Assembly: GCA_031835245.1 (NCBI GenBank)
Contig: JAVKOQ010000037.1
Span: 53,501-117,500 of the forward strand
Direction: 5' to 3'
DNA length: 64,000 nucleotides
Source of the DNA: Balamuthia mandrillaris
Taxonomy: Eukaryota; Discosea; Longamoebia; Balamuthiidae
The notes under the pieces were generated by a model. The model was not told the origin of the DNA, searched no databases, and saw only the letters and a program-made list of their open reading frames with translations. The position numbers and the translations under genes are program-made. This document shows positions 1 to 12,068 of the stretch, in pieces (within the stretch, counting starts at the first letter, position 1; each line of letters opens with the position of its first letter).

Positions 1-10
1 CGGGAAAACA

Positions 11-45
11 TTAGAAAATTTTATCCTAGACAAAGAAGAGAGAAA

Positions 46-85
<40 letters not shown>

Positions 86-1398
86 AAGGAGGCACGAACT
101 TGGCGTTGATGTACTTGCGGATCAAAATGATTGAAGCACCCGCCTTGCTCTTTGTGGCATTAACCACCCACGCCGGAATGTTGCCCTATTTGTCAGATTA
201 GAATTTAACAAAGTGAGTCCATAGGAAAAAAGAAGAAATGGAAGATAGCAGATAGAGTGATAGAAGAATGAAGAATGAATAAAGAATAAAGAACGAAGAA
301 CGAATCAAGAATGATGATGAAGAATGAAGAAAACATGAAGAAGCAAACAAAAATAAGAACCTTTGGATCAACAGTGATGATACGAGCAAAGGAGCACATA
401 TTGGGACTGCCAGGAACGGGGCGATAAAAAGCTCCCATGATCCGAACAACTCCTCTCACAAAGTTGGAGTCAGCGTAACAGCGGTCGTGATTGATGGAGC
501 AGCCGTACGTCACGCGAGTGCCATCTTTGAGCGTTGTGTCGCATTTGATGGTTACGAACTCGCGGTTCGTCACTGGGAATGGGGCTTTGTAACGAGCACG
601 AACCACTATGATGCGGTCTGTCACTTCTGTTGTTGTTTTCGTTTTGTTAGTTGTGGTTTGCGAGAAGAGATGGATGAGACAACGACTAGCGGAAGAGAGA
701 GAAGGAGAAGCAGAAAAAGAGAGCGAGAAAACATGGAGCCAAAGAGCAGACAGCAGCGAAAAGCGTAGATGCAGAGAAAGAAAACGAGAGAAGCAGAGGA
801 GAGGAAACGAAAAAGAGAAGAGAAAAGAGAGAGGAACACGACAACAGTGAGCAGAAGACTGGCGAGGACAAGAAAAGCAGAGAAGCCAGGGAGAGACAAT
901 GGAGAAAAACAATGAAGAGCAGACATAACAATAGAGGAAGGTAAGAAGGTTTGAACCTTCAATGACGTCCAGGCCAACCATCTCTCGTTCCCAATTCTGC
1001 TTAAGCTTGAGGTCATTGGAATCCATCAAACGCTTCAACGCCTTTTTTGTTGTTTTCCATCAAAAACAAATCAGAAAAAAATAAAATCAAAGAGGAAGTG
1101 ACCGAGGAAAACGAACCGCAGGAGAACATTCCACGCTGCCACACACTCGAAGGCTGCTGCTCGCGCTCCCGTCCCCTCCTTCCCGTGGGGGCTGGTCGAG
1201 CAGCTCCACGTCGTCCTTGCCGTAGGTGGCGTGAAAGGGGATCGGGGTCCAGACGCCCTCCTCCACCGCCTCCTTCTCCAGGGCCAGCACCTTGGCCAGG
1301 CACTCCTCGGCCAATCTTTGGTAGTCCTCTTTGGACTTGGGAGAAGGGCACTCGGGCAGCACCACGGGCTCGTTGCTTTGTTCCTTCCAGCCCCACAT
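11..1398 (-). CDS. START-domain lipid-transfer protein
   Basis: Five exons join in phase: 1398-1147, 1041-957, 626-361, 185-96 and 25-11, giving about 235 residues. The body matches StAR-related lipid transfer (START) domains, seen in MVGLDVIE, KAPFPVTNREFV and DPKGNIPAWVVN, where the last is the typical run into the C-terminal helix. START domains bind sterols, phospholipids or ceramide in a hydrophobic pocket; the ligand here cannot be read from sequence. The first 84 residues lack a clear signal peptide or membrane segment, so a cytosolic protein is inferred. The ATG at 1398 is in frame with the domain. The last exon is only four codons plus stop, and its acceptor (TCTAG at 30-26) is less certain. 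The intron ahead of it carries a GA/CT dinucleotide run. Confidence 0.8.
49..82. repeat. GA dinucleotide microsatellite
   Basis: A pure GA run lies in the last intron of the START gene. On the sense (minus) strand it reads CT, next to the acceptor, so it may also act as the polypyrimidine tract. Confidence 0.9.
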
Positions 1399-1606
1399 CT
1401 TTCGCTGCTGTTCACTTTCTTTCGTTCTTTCCTTCTGTTTGCTTTCTGTTCTGTTTTATCGTCGATTTTTTGAAATTATCAGTAATATTTGTCGATATCA
1501 AAACTACAATAATTGTCGATTTATGATCACTGCTCCGTATCCCTTCGCGCGATAAAGTTAAATATATTTTCCTTGCATGTCGATGGGTTGAAAATAAATA
1601 GATAAT

Positions 1607-3492
1607 TTATTGTGCGAGCTCCTCCTTTTCGTTCTCCTTTTCCTTCTCTTTCTCCTTTCCTTCTTCTCCTCCTCCTTCTGCGTCTCCTCCTTCCTCTTCC
1701 GGCAACGCAAACCGCAGATGCGGATGCAGCAACGGCACGCTCCAGTTCTTTGGCAATCGACCCCCATGATGATGCCGTCGTCGTTGTTGATGATGATGGG
1801 AGGAAGAAGATAAAGCAGGGAGTTGGTGTTGGATCAGTTTTGGGGGAGGAAGATCAGGAGGAAGAGCAAAGTCGGGAGGAACTTCTGGGAAGTTGAGCTT
1901 TGCTTCGGCTGTCGGGAGGACGACGTGAAAGGAGGGAAACTCGATGATGTCTTTGTTAGGAAGAAACGTTTGAAGAGTGTCCGTTGGCGAAACGTGATAA
2001 TAAATGGGTCGTTCCGCCTTTTTTCAGTTCGTTATTCGGTTAGATGAGAAGAGAAAAGAGAACGAGAGGAGAAAAACGAACCGGCTGAAACTCGACTTTC
2101 ATGCATAGCAAAAGTTTTTCTGCTGGATAGTCTCTGTAAGGAGCAAGTTGTGGTTCTGTGGAATGCTTTTCGAGGTGACGTCTCAAAACATCGTATAATA
2201 CTTCTGTCTCTTTAATGCTAGGAAAAAAGATTAGTCAAAGAATCCCTTCTTCATGAGACGCACTTACACTTTGTCGTGAGTACTAAACCCAGGTGCGCAA
2301 GGAAAGATCCATTCCACACGCCAGTTAAACGTTTTTGACCTGTGATGATAACAAATAAACAAAGAGAGAGAAGCGTAGGAGAGAAGACAGAAGCAGAGAA
2401 GACATGAGAATGAAAGATGAGAGAGAGAGAGAGGAGAGAGAGAGCAGAGAAGAGAAAAGGAGAGAGAGAAGAGAAGTGCGAGACAAACCGAAAATGAAAA
2501 TAAGAGGTGTTTTGTTTGGCTCTGGACATGGCTCTGGGGATCAACCGCAGCCGAATGTTGCGTGGGATGGCTTCCTTGAGCAGGACCTGCTCTCTGGTTT
2601 TGGTGGTGAGGTCCTGGTTCATGTTCTCCGCGCCGATCTGCGCCACGCTTTGCGTTTGCAGACCTTCTTGGAGGAAGTTAAAGTCTTTTTTTTATTGTAT
2701 GTATGTTTTTTTTTTGTTTTATAATGTTTTTGTTAGTCAGAAAAAACGAAAAAAAAAATACGAAGAGCAAAACAAAAAAGAAAAAAGAAAAAAGAAAAAA
2801 GAAAAAAATTAAAAAATGAAAAAAAGAAAAAAGAAAAAAGAAAAAAGAAAAAAATGAAAAAAAGAAAAAAGAAAAAAAGATAAAATTAAAAAATTAAAAA
2901 AAATTAAAAAAATGAAAAAAAGATAAAAAGATAAAATAGAAAAAAAGAAAAAACGAAAAAAAAGAAAAAAGAAAAATGAAAAAAAAGAAAAAAAGAAAAA
3001 AAGAAATAAAGAAATAAAGAAAAAAAAAGAAAAAAATGAAGAAGAGGGAGGAATCAAAGCAAGAAACCAAAAAAAAAAAAAAAATAAATAAATCGGAGAA
3101 AGAAAGAGAGGGGGAAAAAATACAAAAAACATAAAAAACAAACCGGAGACCACTTGCTGGTCCGAAAAGTCGTCCAGAGAGACGAAGGCGGTTTTGTTGC
3201 GGCGGCCGCTGCATTTGCGCTCCTCTTTGTGTCTCTTCACGCAGGCCACGCTGCAGGTGCGCAGGTTGCACGCCGGGCAACAGTACTTGGAGGGATGCTC
3301 CCCGCAGGCCTCGCAGCTCACTTCCTTTCGTTTGTGGTCGCGTTGTTGTTGTTGTGATGATGATTGCGGTTGCTCTTCTGTTGGATTGCTATCATGTCGT
3401 TGTTGTTGTGGTGATGGACCGGACCCTAAGGAAGGGAGTTGAAGATGAGGCTCCTCTGTTGTTTGAGCCACCCCGCTCTCTTCTTTCTCCAT
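1607..3492 (-). CDS. BCD1: Box C/D snoRNP assembly factor BCD1 (ZNHIT6-like)
   Basis: Five exons in agreeing phase (3492-3144, 2684-2489, 2339-2268, 2217-2082, 2017-1607) encode about 387 residues. Residues about 57-100 form a HIT-type zinc finger with a CxxC, CxxC, CxxxC and KRHKE pattern, followed by KTAFVSLDDFSDQQ as in BCD1/ZNHIT6. The next exons match the BCD1 body, with LRLIPRAMSRAKQNTS, TFNWRVEWIFP and ERPIYYHVSPTDTL. BCD1 acts in the nucleus in loading of the 15.5K/NOP58 core during box C/D snoRNP biogenesis; this is family knowledge. The C-terminus is Glu/Lys-rich low complexity. Intron 1 (3143-2685) is almost entirely A-rich on the plus strand. Two TGTCGACA elements lie 109 and 177 nt upstream of the start. 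Confidence 0.9.
2755..3050. repeat. AAAAAG-type A-rich low-complexity tract
   Basis: Irregular GAAAAA/AAAAG repeats fill intron 1 of BCD1. On the sense strand this is a long T/C tract. It creates spurious Phe-rich open frames that are not genes. Confidence 0.9.
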
Positions 3493-3600
3493 TCTTTTTT
3501 CTTTCTTTCTTCTTGGTGAGTGAGTTTGTCATGACGACATGTAACCCGAATAACGAAATTGTTATAGATGGGGATCGAACTGCAGCAACGCAAAATATTT

Positions 3601-3608
3601 TGTCGACA
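3601..3608. promoter_or_regulatory. TGTCGACA palindrome, proximal copy upstream of BCD1
   Basis: An exact 8-bp palindrome 109 nt upstream of the BCD1 ATG. The same word recurs upstream of CSN7 and between the 40.1 kb and 40.3 kb genes. Its function is inferred only from position. Confidence 0.5.
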
Positions 3609-3616
3609 ATTAAATA

Positions 3617-3634
3617 TTTTGATTTTCGATTGGT
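3617..3634 (-). promoter_or_regulatory. CCAAT-box-containing element shared with the 40.2 kb promoter
   Basis: Read on the BCD1 sense strand this is ACCAATCGAAAATCAAAA. The copy at 40219-40236 differs at one base. A CCAAT box (NF-Y site) is the likely core. Confidence 0.5.
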
Positions 3635-3668
3635 GGTTTGAATTTTTTTTCGCGATCAAATCCCCTCA

Positions 3669-3676
3669 TGTCGACA
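3669..3676. promoter_or_regulatory. TGTCGACA palindrome, distal copy upstream of BCD1
   Basis: Second exact copy, 177 nt upstream of the BCD1 ATG and flanked by CA and TG, so the palindrome extends to CATGTCGACATG. Confidence 0.5.
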
Positions 3677-3925
3677 TGTTTTCTAAATACTTTTCTTTCG
3701 TGTTACACAAAAGAAGGAATCCATCGCCATTCTTCCTGCTCCAAGGAGGCTTTGTTTGTTTCGAAAGAAGAGAGAAACTTGGTGCCGAGAGTAAGGCAAG
3801 GATGAACAAAACGTCCAGGACGAAGAGAGTAGACAAAATTTTGCTGCTAATATAGGCTGGAATGGATAAAAGATTGATCCGTCTCATATATATAATTTTT
3901 TTACAGGTGAAACATGCTTGTTGTT

Positions 3926-6263
3926 TCAATGCAGGTCGCAACCAGGGAAGTACGCCTGAGAGCTATCCCTCAACAGCAAGTCATCATAAAAGCAGACCGC
4001 TCCGCACATGCCATTAAACAACGAATAGGGCTTCGAGCTTCTGTACCATAAATGCACCTCCGCTCTCTCGTCCTTTCTGTCCTTGGAGTATCGCCTCCTC
4101 TCCGCCTCCTCCTTCTTCTCCAATTCAAACTCTGCAAACTTCCACGCTCTGTACAGGTACTTCTTGTGCTTCGTCACGTTGTAGAGGTAGAGAAAGACGT
4201 AGGCATTGCCGCTGATGCCGTGACAGAGGCCGACGCCTTTACGAAGCAGGCCCCTCGTCCATATTACGTGGTCAGCGATGGCTTTGGCCTCTTTGACGTA
4301 TCGCTCGGTGCGGAACTCATCGTGAGCTTTGCAGAGGAGCAAGGCGATGGCCGGGGCGCCGTGGCACCATTGCACCAGCACGTCGTTGTTGGTGCCGCCG
4401 AAGCGGGTGGGGTAGTTGCCGCTCTCCAGACGAGTGGTGAGCAGCCAGTCTATCGTGCTTTCGATGAGTTCGCGGCACGTCTCTTTGGTTGGTTTGTTTT
4501 TATTGGTTAGCAAAAGTGAGACAGCAAAAAGAAGAACAGAGGATGACCGACGAATGCAGAGAGAAAAAACAATAACGAAAGGGATTTAAAGGAGGAAATA
4601 CCATCAGTGCCCGTGTCGATTTGAGGCCAATAGTTGGTACGAAGAAGGAACATCATGAGGATGCCAGCAATACCATGTGCCACCGCCAAATACTCTTTGC
4701 CGTGCCAAGCATACATCAATGGCGGCATTGCTGTTGATATCGGAGGCAAACTCTTTGCATAACTGTTTTCATGGAATGAATTGTAAAGTTAGAGAAACTA
4801 TAACACTCACAAAGAGAAAGAGCAACAAAAAGAACGAACATACCGTATTCCATAACGAATACAAGCAGTTAGGAGCTGTTTCTCTTCGCTCTCGAAGAGA
4901 GTTGGATCTTTAAGCTCATGCGCCACAAAGTAAAGGGCATAAAGGTATCCACCAGCTCCGTACAGCAGTTCCCATTCGCCAAAGTCAGAAGGGACGGGCA
5001 GCAAATCTTTTGATATAGAGCGGAGCTTCTCTACATATAATTCGCTGATCGAGAAAAGTTAATCATAAGACGAAAAGAAAGAAGACAATGACCAAAAGAA
5101 AGAAATATCTGGAAGGAAAAAAGAACAAGAAGAAAAAAACCATTTAGAAGCTCTTCCCAAGTGATGATAGATGGCAGCAGCAACGGCATAGACACCAGCT
5201 CCTCCCGTTATGAAGCTCATTCCAACATCAATATGTCTGTTTGTGTCCAACACAAAACGGAAACAGAAGGAAAAGCAAAGGAAGGTGAGACTATAGCAAA
5301 GCAAAGGGTGAGAAAGTAGAGAGGTACGCTTTGTGTTTTCTCTTCTTCAAAGAATGGGCCAACAAGTCTAATGCTACCTCCAGATAACTTTTAGCCGTTT
5401 GCAAGTATGCAGAATCTTCTCGCTCCTCCTCCTCTTCTTTTCTCGTTGTTGTCTTTATCTTCTTCGTTTCTCGTTCGGCAGGAGTCGCTGACGTAAAAGT
5501 GCTGCGATGGAGACGACGCTCGTGAAGACGAAGATAAGTCAGAGCCACCCCTGCTGCTCCTGTATATACACAATATCCTCTTTTTGTTGTTGTTAATACA
5601 AGTTTAAAGTGGTTTGCATGACTAAGAAACGGGAAGAGAAGAGAAGAGAAGAGAAGAGAACGATGAAGAGAAGAGAACGACAAAGAGAAGAGAACGATGA
5701 AGAGAAGAGAAGAGAACGATGAAGAGCAGTGAACGACGAAGACAAAGAACGACGAAGAAAGAGAGAAGCAGAGCGACGAAGAGCAATGACGAAAAAGACG
5801 ACATCACAGAGCAGAAAGGAAGGAAAGACGGCAGCAACAAAGGAAGTAGAAGAAGAGAAGCAGAGACGAAAGAGAAGAAGAAAAGGGGGCTCACTTACGC
5901 AAAGTTGCGAATGGAAGGAGGGCACTGCTCCTCCACGATGGCCAACACCTCTTTCTGCCTCTCCGCCAACCACAGCTTTTGTCGCTCGGTGGGATAGTCC
6001 TCCCCCTTGCCCTCCTCCACCACCACCTCCTCCTCCTCCTCAACGGCTCTCTCCTTGGCCCTCTCTTTCGCCGTCGGTGCGCCCTTCTTCCTCTGAGCGG
6101 CGGAGGAGACGAACTCCTCCCAGTCCTTCATCTCGTTGGCAAAGAACCTGGCTCTGGCCTCGCTGCTCAAGCGTTTGAGGCGTGTGGTGGTGGTGGTCGT
6201 CGTCGCAGAGGACACTGCTGGCTCGTGCTCCTTTTCTCCTCTCGTTGGAGGGAATCTCTCCAT
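3926..6263 (-). CDS. LanC-like protein (LANCL family)
   Basis: Six exons (6263-5899, 5579-5328, 5236-5141, 5044-4844, 4762-4602, 4482-3926) join in phase to about 543 residues. The LanC alpha/alpha toroid is recognisable from repeated glycine motifs: GAAGVALTYL, GGAGVYAVAA, YGAGGYLYAL, AVAHGIAGIL, WCHGAPAIA and GLCHGISGNAYV. The WCHG cysteine and the CH of GLCHG match the three zinc ligands of LANCL proteins. Eukaryotic LANCLs are reported to add glutathione to dehydrated Ser/Thr residues. The first 120 residues, Thr- and Glu-rich, extend the N-terminus beyond the usual ~400-residue length. The C-terminus ends at FPGCDLH, close to the family end. It is probably cytosolic. Confidence 0.93.
5633..5762. 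repeat. GAGAA / GAACGATGAA repeat block
   Basis: Pentameric GAGAA units are interrupted by GAACGATGAA and GAACGACGAA. The block lies inside intron 1 of the LanC-like gene (sense strand TTCTC). Related blocks occur at 33778-33935 and 55400-55456. Confidence 0.85.
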
Positions 6264-6590
6264 CTTTTCTCTCCCTTTTCGCCTTTCTTATGTTCCTATT
6301 CACAGATGAGCGGCGAAGAGTTTTGAAGATGAGAAGCAAGATTTTTAAACGAACCTCAGTGAGTGAAGAAGAAGAAGACGACACACGAACGCAAGAAGAA
6401 AGCCAGCAAACACTTAAAATCTCTTTTTCTTTTCTTTCTATTTTTTTATTATAAAATTTAAAAATAATAAAAAAATGAATAAATAAAATGTAAAAAATTT
6501 ATTAAATAAAAATTACAATAAAATTTTATTTTTTTGTGTTTTTTCGTTCCATTTTCTCTCTTCTTTTCCTCTCTTTTCTTTTCTGTTATG
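6264..6590. other. AT-rich intergenic region
   Basis: This region lies between the LanC-like gene start and the stop of the histidine kinase. It includes a very AT-rich core at 6440-6540. No gene or clear element is seen. Confidence 0.6.
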
Positions 6591-9500
6591 CTATGAAGCA
6601 GAAGAGGAAGAAGAGGAAGAAGAGGAAGAAGAGGAAGAGGAAGAAGAAGAGGGAGAGAAGGGGGAGAGCTGCTGGGCGAGGAAGGCGCGAAGGGCGGGCA
6701 CGTTGTAGGGCTTGCCGATGAGGTCGTTCATGCCGCTGGCCAGGCACTGCTCGAAGACGCTCGAGGCGGTGGTGGCGCTCACCCCGACGATCGGGATGGT
6801 GGCGGCGGCCGGATCGATGGGCGTCGAGCAGGAGGAGGAGGAGGAGGGCGGACGTGAAGGGGATGGGGAGGCGAGCTGACGGATTTGCATGGTAGCTTCG
6901 TAGCCATTGCAGTTCTGTTACATGAGAGAGAGGGAGAGAGAGAGAGAGATAGAGAGAAGAGAGAGAAAGAGAGTTAGAAAGAAGAAACGAGAAGGAGAAC
7001 GAAGGAATCGAGAAGAACGAAAAGAAAGACAGAAAAAGAATTGAACAAAAAACAAAATACGAACGGGCATCATGATGTCCATCAGAATGAGGGAGTAATG
7101 TGCAGCGCCGTGCTGTTTGACCATGGCAACGGCCTCGTTGCCGTCCTCCGCCAGCTCGACGGCATAGCCAGCGCTCTTCAGGATGGTGTGCATCAACTTT
7201 TGGTTCATTCGGTTGTCTTCCACGACCAATATTCTGTGAACGGTCCTCGATGCCGGCGTTTCGTGATTGCTGTTGTCATGGCCGACGAAGAGCCGCCATG
7301 GACTGTTTGAAACTCTTCTGGGGGTTGTTATGGATGTTGTTATGGCCGTCTTTTGTTGTTGATGTTGTTCGTGTAATAACAAAGGAGAGCTTTCGTTTGT
7401 TCGTTCGAGCTTTCGTTGAGCCTCGGTTTTGTTCCGTGGTTCGTCTTCTTCGTCTTCAGCATCATAAACGATTTCTTCTCTTCTTCTTTTCGCCTGAAGA
7501 TCTTCTGTGCTCTCTCTTCTTTCCACTTGTTTGCTTGGTGAAAGAGCAAAAGGAGACGTCGTCGAACTTTGTCTCAAGTTGCTAACTCCGTTTGGAGATG
7601 AAATGTTTGTGCAGCGTGGAGAACAAGAACGAGAAGAAGGGCAGGAAGAACGCGGAGTAGAAGTCGCTGATGTTTCTCCATCCGATGAAGAGGCAGAAGA
7701 TGCGGACGGAATATTCGTCGAGCTGTGCCTTCTTCTTGTTGCTGAGGGTGATGATAGTTTTGTGGAAGCACTGGAAGAACGCAACAAAGCGCCGCTGTGA
7801 CTTTCGCATCGAGAAGAACATAAAGGAGAAGGCAAACCGGAAGAAGAGGAAGTGGATGTAGTGGAAGAAGAAGTCAAAGAGGAGGAATAAGAAGGGTAGC
7901 AGTAGACGTCTTTCGAAGACGAAGCACAGGAAGAGGCAGCTGAGGAGGAGCAAGAAGGAGAGGCGGAAGATGAACAAGAAGAGGAACAAGATGGAGGAGA
8001 GGTGGCGGCAGAGTCAAAGACCCAAGAAGAATTGTACTTGTGACGAGGGGTATTGGAGAGACTCGGTTTACGACACATGAGAGTAGTGTGACTCAGTCCA
8101 ATGCGAGCTGTGTTGAAGAGCATGGTCGCTCCAACATCTATAATCCGGTTGTTGCCATTGGTGTTGATGCTCCTTTCTTCAAAGTTGTTAGCGTCTTTCT
8201 CTTCTTCTGCTCCTTGCTCATTATCGTCTGCTTTTTGTTTTGGTTGGTGTGGTTTAAGAGTCGGTTGCAAAGGAGATGTTGATGGAGAGGGATAAATGCT
8301 TCTAAGATTGTTGAGAGAGTAGGAAGAGTCCATCGTTATAGACCTCCTTTTAGGTCTTGTGCCCTCCTTTTCATTCTCATGCTTCGTCTGTTTCTCATCA
8401 TTGTTCGCGAGCTGTTGATTTGTTCTTCCAGCAACAACAACTGAATCTATACTTTGACAAAGAAACGGAGGAGAAGAAGAAGTTGAAGAAGTAGTAGTGG
8501 AGAGCTCGTCATTTACTGCGTCTTCATCGTCGTCATCATCAAAGCTGAACAGTTTACATGATTGATGCCTCTTTTTCTTGTTGATAGCAGTTGATTGCTC
8601 CTCCGAGAAGGACAGCGTGGAAAAGGGCCAGTCTAAACTGTGTCTACCACGACCGGCGAACATGTTGCAGTAAGAAAGATTTCGGGAGTGATGATGGTTG
8701 CTGCTCTTCATCATTCTTCTGGCTCCACGGAAAGAAGAGCCTTCTTTCCTTCTTTCCGTCTTTCCCTCTTCAGTTTCTCGCTGTTCTTCTTCTTCTCTTA
8801 CCGTTAGTAGGCCTAAATGAAGTTCATCTCGTTCTTCGTCAATTTCGTGATCTCTCAAGTTGTGTTGCATTTGTTTCTTCCAAAGAGGAGGAATTGATAT
8901 TGGACTGTCTGTTGGACCTGCGCTCATCCTTTTATGCTTCTTTGTTTTCTTTTTTTTCCTCCTCTTCTCGTTTTGGCTCTCTGTTTCTTCATGTTGTCGT
9001 AAAGCATTGGCATCGTTCTTTTTCTTTTTTTCCTTCGAAGTTGCCGGTAAAGACTGCGACCGTTGTCTTTTAATCTTTCTACTAACATTATTTTCTTCTT
9101 CTCCGCTTTCTTCTTTTGCTCTCGTTTCCCTTTCTTTGTCTTCTTCTCTGTTTGTCCTCTTCTCTTCCTCAGGAACCGAAGAAAGACTAGTCTTTGCAGC
9201 AGCAGCGGAAGAAGCAATAGTCTTTGGTGCGGATGAAACCGGAATGGAAGAAGAAGAGGCACCAAGAGCAGAGCCGATCTGCTTCATAACGTTGGAACGC
9301 GAACGTTGACTTGTATTCGCCTCGAGCGTGTTGAAGACTGTCTGATTGAGGAAGTCCAAAACGCTTTCGGTGTCTTGGTTCAGCTCCCACACTTCAACTC
9401 CGAGTAACCAACCTTCTTCTCTCGCCTCTTCCATCAAACCTCCAAGGTTTAATGTGCATGAATACATCTCTGGTTCTTCTTCTTTGGTATCTTCTTCTAT

Positions 9501-12032
9501 TTCTTCCATTTCTTTTGCTTCATACGCTTTTTCATCGTTTGTTTCTTGTTGCCCAAGTTGATGAAGCGGTTCACCCAATGTCGTTGAGGTTGATGGAAAG
9601 GCGGAAGACGATGAAGGAGAGAAGAGCGAACGAGAGAAAATGTGCCCACGATCGTTGCAAATGGCAAGAATGATTCTCGTTGTGCCTGTATCCAACTTCA
9701 AAACCGTCTTTCTGAGCTGCTGCCACGAGTCCATCACTTGAACTTTCCATTCTCCGCACCTCTTCACCGTTTCGCACAACAACTTTTGAGAGCCGTTGCG
9801 GTAAGGGCACGACTCTTGTTGTTGAGATGACGATGAAGAAGAAGACAAGGATCGAGAAGGACAGAGGATGTCGCATTCGTTGATGACGAACAAGTACGAT
9901 GAACTCTCATGCATGAGAATTTCTTGTGCATCTTCTTTCTTTGTTGATGGTGTCGCAGTTGTGATCGTGGAAGAAGAGGCTATCAGTTTTGGAGGCTGAT
10001 AACGTTGTTGCAGGTGAACAGTGGCTGTAAAAGTGCTCCCCACTCCTACTTTCGAGGTGAAGCTGCAGTCTCCTCCCATCAGCTGAGCTAACCTTTTCGA
10101 GATGGAGAGACCGAGGCCGGTTCCTCCGTACTTGCGGCTAATGGAAGAGTCAGCTTGCATAAAGCTGGAGAAGATGTACTTCTTTTTGTCTTCTGGAACT
10201 CCAATTCCATTGTCTTCGACACTCATTTGCAGCATTACTCCTTCTTCTCTTTCTTCCCGTTCTCTCTCTTCGCTTGTTTTCGTTTTATTCTCTGCTTCTC
10301 CTTTCTCTTTCTGTTGTGGCGTCACAGTTGTTCCTGTTGAGGAAGAAGAACAAGAAGAAGAAGAACGTTCTTTCTTGAGAAGGCTGATGACTATGTGAAC
10401 GCGAGCAAAAGAGTCTGGAGAGTCATCAGGAATGTCAGTGAACTTAATGGCGTTCGATACAAAGTTCATCAGTATCTGAGTGATCCTCAAAGGGTCACCA
10501 AAGAGAACGTGGGGCACATCTTCAGCAATCTCTGCAGTTATTTTGAAGCGTTGTCTCAAACTCTTTTCGTTTTGTTGATGTAGATGCTGCAAATCTTCGA
10601 GAGAATGTTGCAAGGCAGAAGATGAGTTGGGAGAAGAGGAACGGGAAGGATGAGAGGGAGAAGGATGAGTAGAGGAGGCGGAGCAACAGTTGTTCCAGTT
10701 TACCCTCTTTTGATTCTGAAACTTGTTCTCGAGAAGAGGTTCTGCCAAAGAAAGGATGTGAGAGAGAATCGTCGGGAAGTGAACCAGAACGACATCTAAC
10801 AACAACTTTCCTTCCGTTATCTTTGCGATGTCCAACAAGTCGTTCACCTGAGCCAATAATAACTTGGAGCTTTGTTGAATGCTTTGGACGTACTCTCGTT
10901 GCTCCGCGTTCAACTCCGTTTCCAGAAGAAGACTGTTAAAGCCGATAATCCCGTTGATGGGCGTACGAATCTCATGGCTGACCATGTTCAGAAAGCTGTC
11001 CTTCTCTGAGTTGCTTTTCTCTATCAACTTTCTTCGACTGATGTCTGCCTCATCCACAAGAATAGCTTTCTCTCCAGTCGCTGGATCGATGGTGCATCGA
11101 GCGTAAAGAGAATGCCAATGACCGTTTGCGTTTACGTTATCAGAGCTGTTGTTGTTTGAGGTGGTGTCGTTACTAATGACAGTGTTGAAGGAGGGAGTTC
11201 GCATCAAGACTTCACGATCAAAGACTTTGCCTTCGTTGAGAGCTTGTATGCAATCTTCGAAGTCTTGAGCATGAAAGAATCGGTCTTGAAAGGTAAAAAG
11301 TTCGAGTTGCTCCTTTTCTTCTTCCCCTGATAATTTCGTAACGAGTGATGATTGATTGCTGTGTACATACGAAGATGAAGAGGAAAGGGATGCAGCAGGA
11401 GACGAGGAACTAGAAGAAGAAGCCGAAGAAGGAATGGAAGCAGATAGGAAGGGACTATGAACAACTAATGCGGCGGGATTGAGGTAGAGCGGTTTCAAGT
11501 CGGACATACGGTAGAGCGAGATCATGCTCAGAGTGTGCGTCATAGCCTCCACTGCACGAAGAGTCTGTTGGTCAACATTTCGATCCACGTCTCCCTCCAC
11601 CATCATTGCTAACCATGGCTCTCGGAATGTAGTTTTAGATTCTTCCTTGTGCTGTTTCTTGTGTTTGTTGCGTATCGTGCTACCGAGAGAAACTCTCCAC
11701 TTCGGCACCTTTTGTTCTTTCTTGTTATCTTTGTTTCTTTCTGTCTTTTGTTCTTGTTTGTTCTCTTCTGCTTCTTTCTTCTCTTTGGCGAGAATAGCCG
11801 GATGAACTTCATTGACGAGAACGGCTGACCCTGTCACTCTCACTGGTCTAGGTTGCTTCAGAGGATAGAACGTCCACCGTTCGGTGAAAGATTCAGAAGG
11901 ACTCGAGAAGAGCTGCTCGCGGCGGTGATGAATCCTCGTTTTCGTAGCCACAGACATGTCCTCTTCATAGTCTCGGGACAACAACTCTCTTAAAACAACA
12001 ACATGTGAATAAACGAAAGAAGAGAGAACCAA

Positions 12033-12068
<36 letters not shown>

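Larger units (their letters stand above)
3493..3925. other. Intergenic promoter region upstream of BCD1
   Basis: This AT-rich stretch lies between the 3' end of the LanC-like gene and the start of BCD1. It carries two TGTCGACA palindromes and a CCAAT-containing 18-mer at 3617-3634 (shared with 40219-40236). I see no gene in it. Confidence 0.7.
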
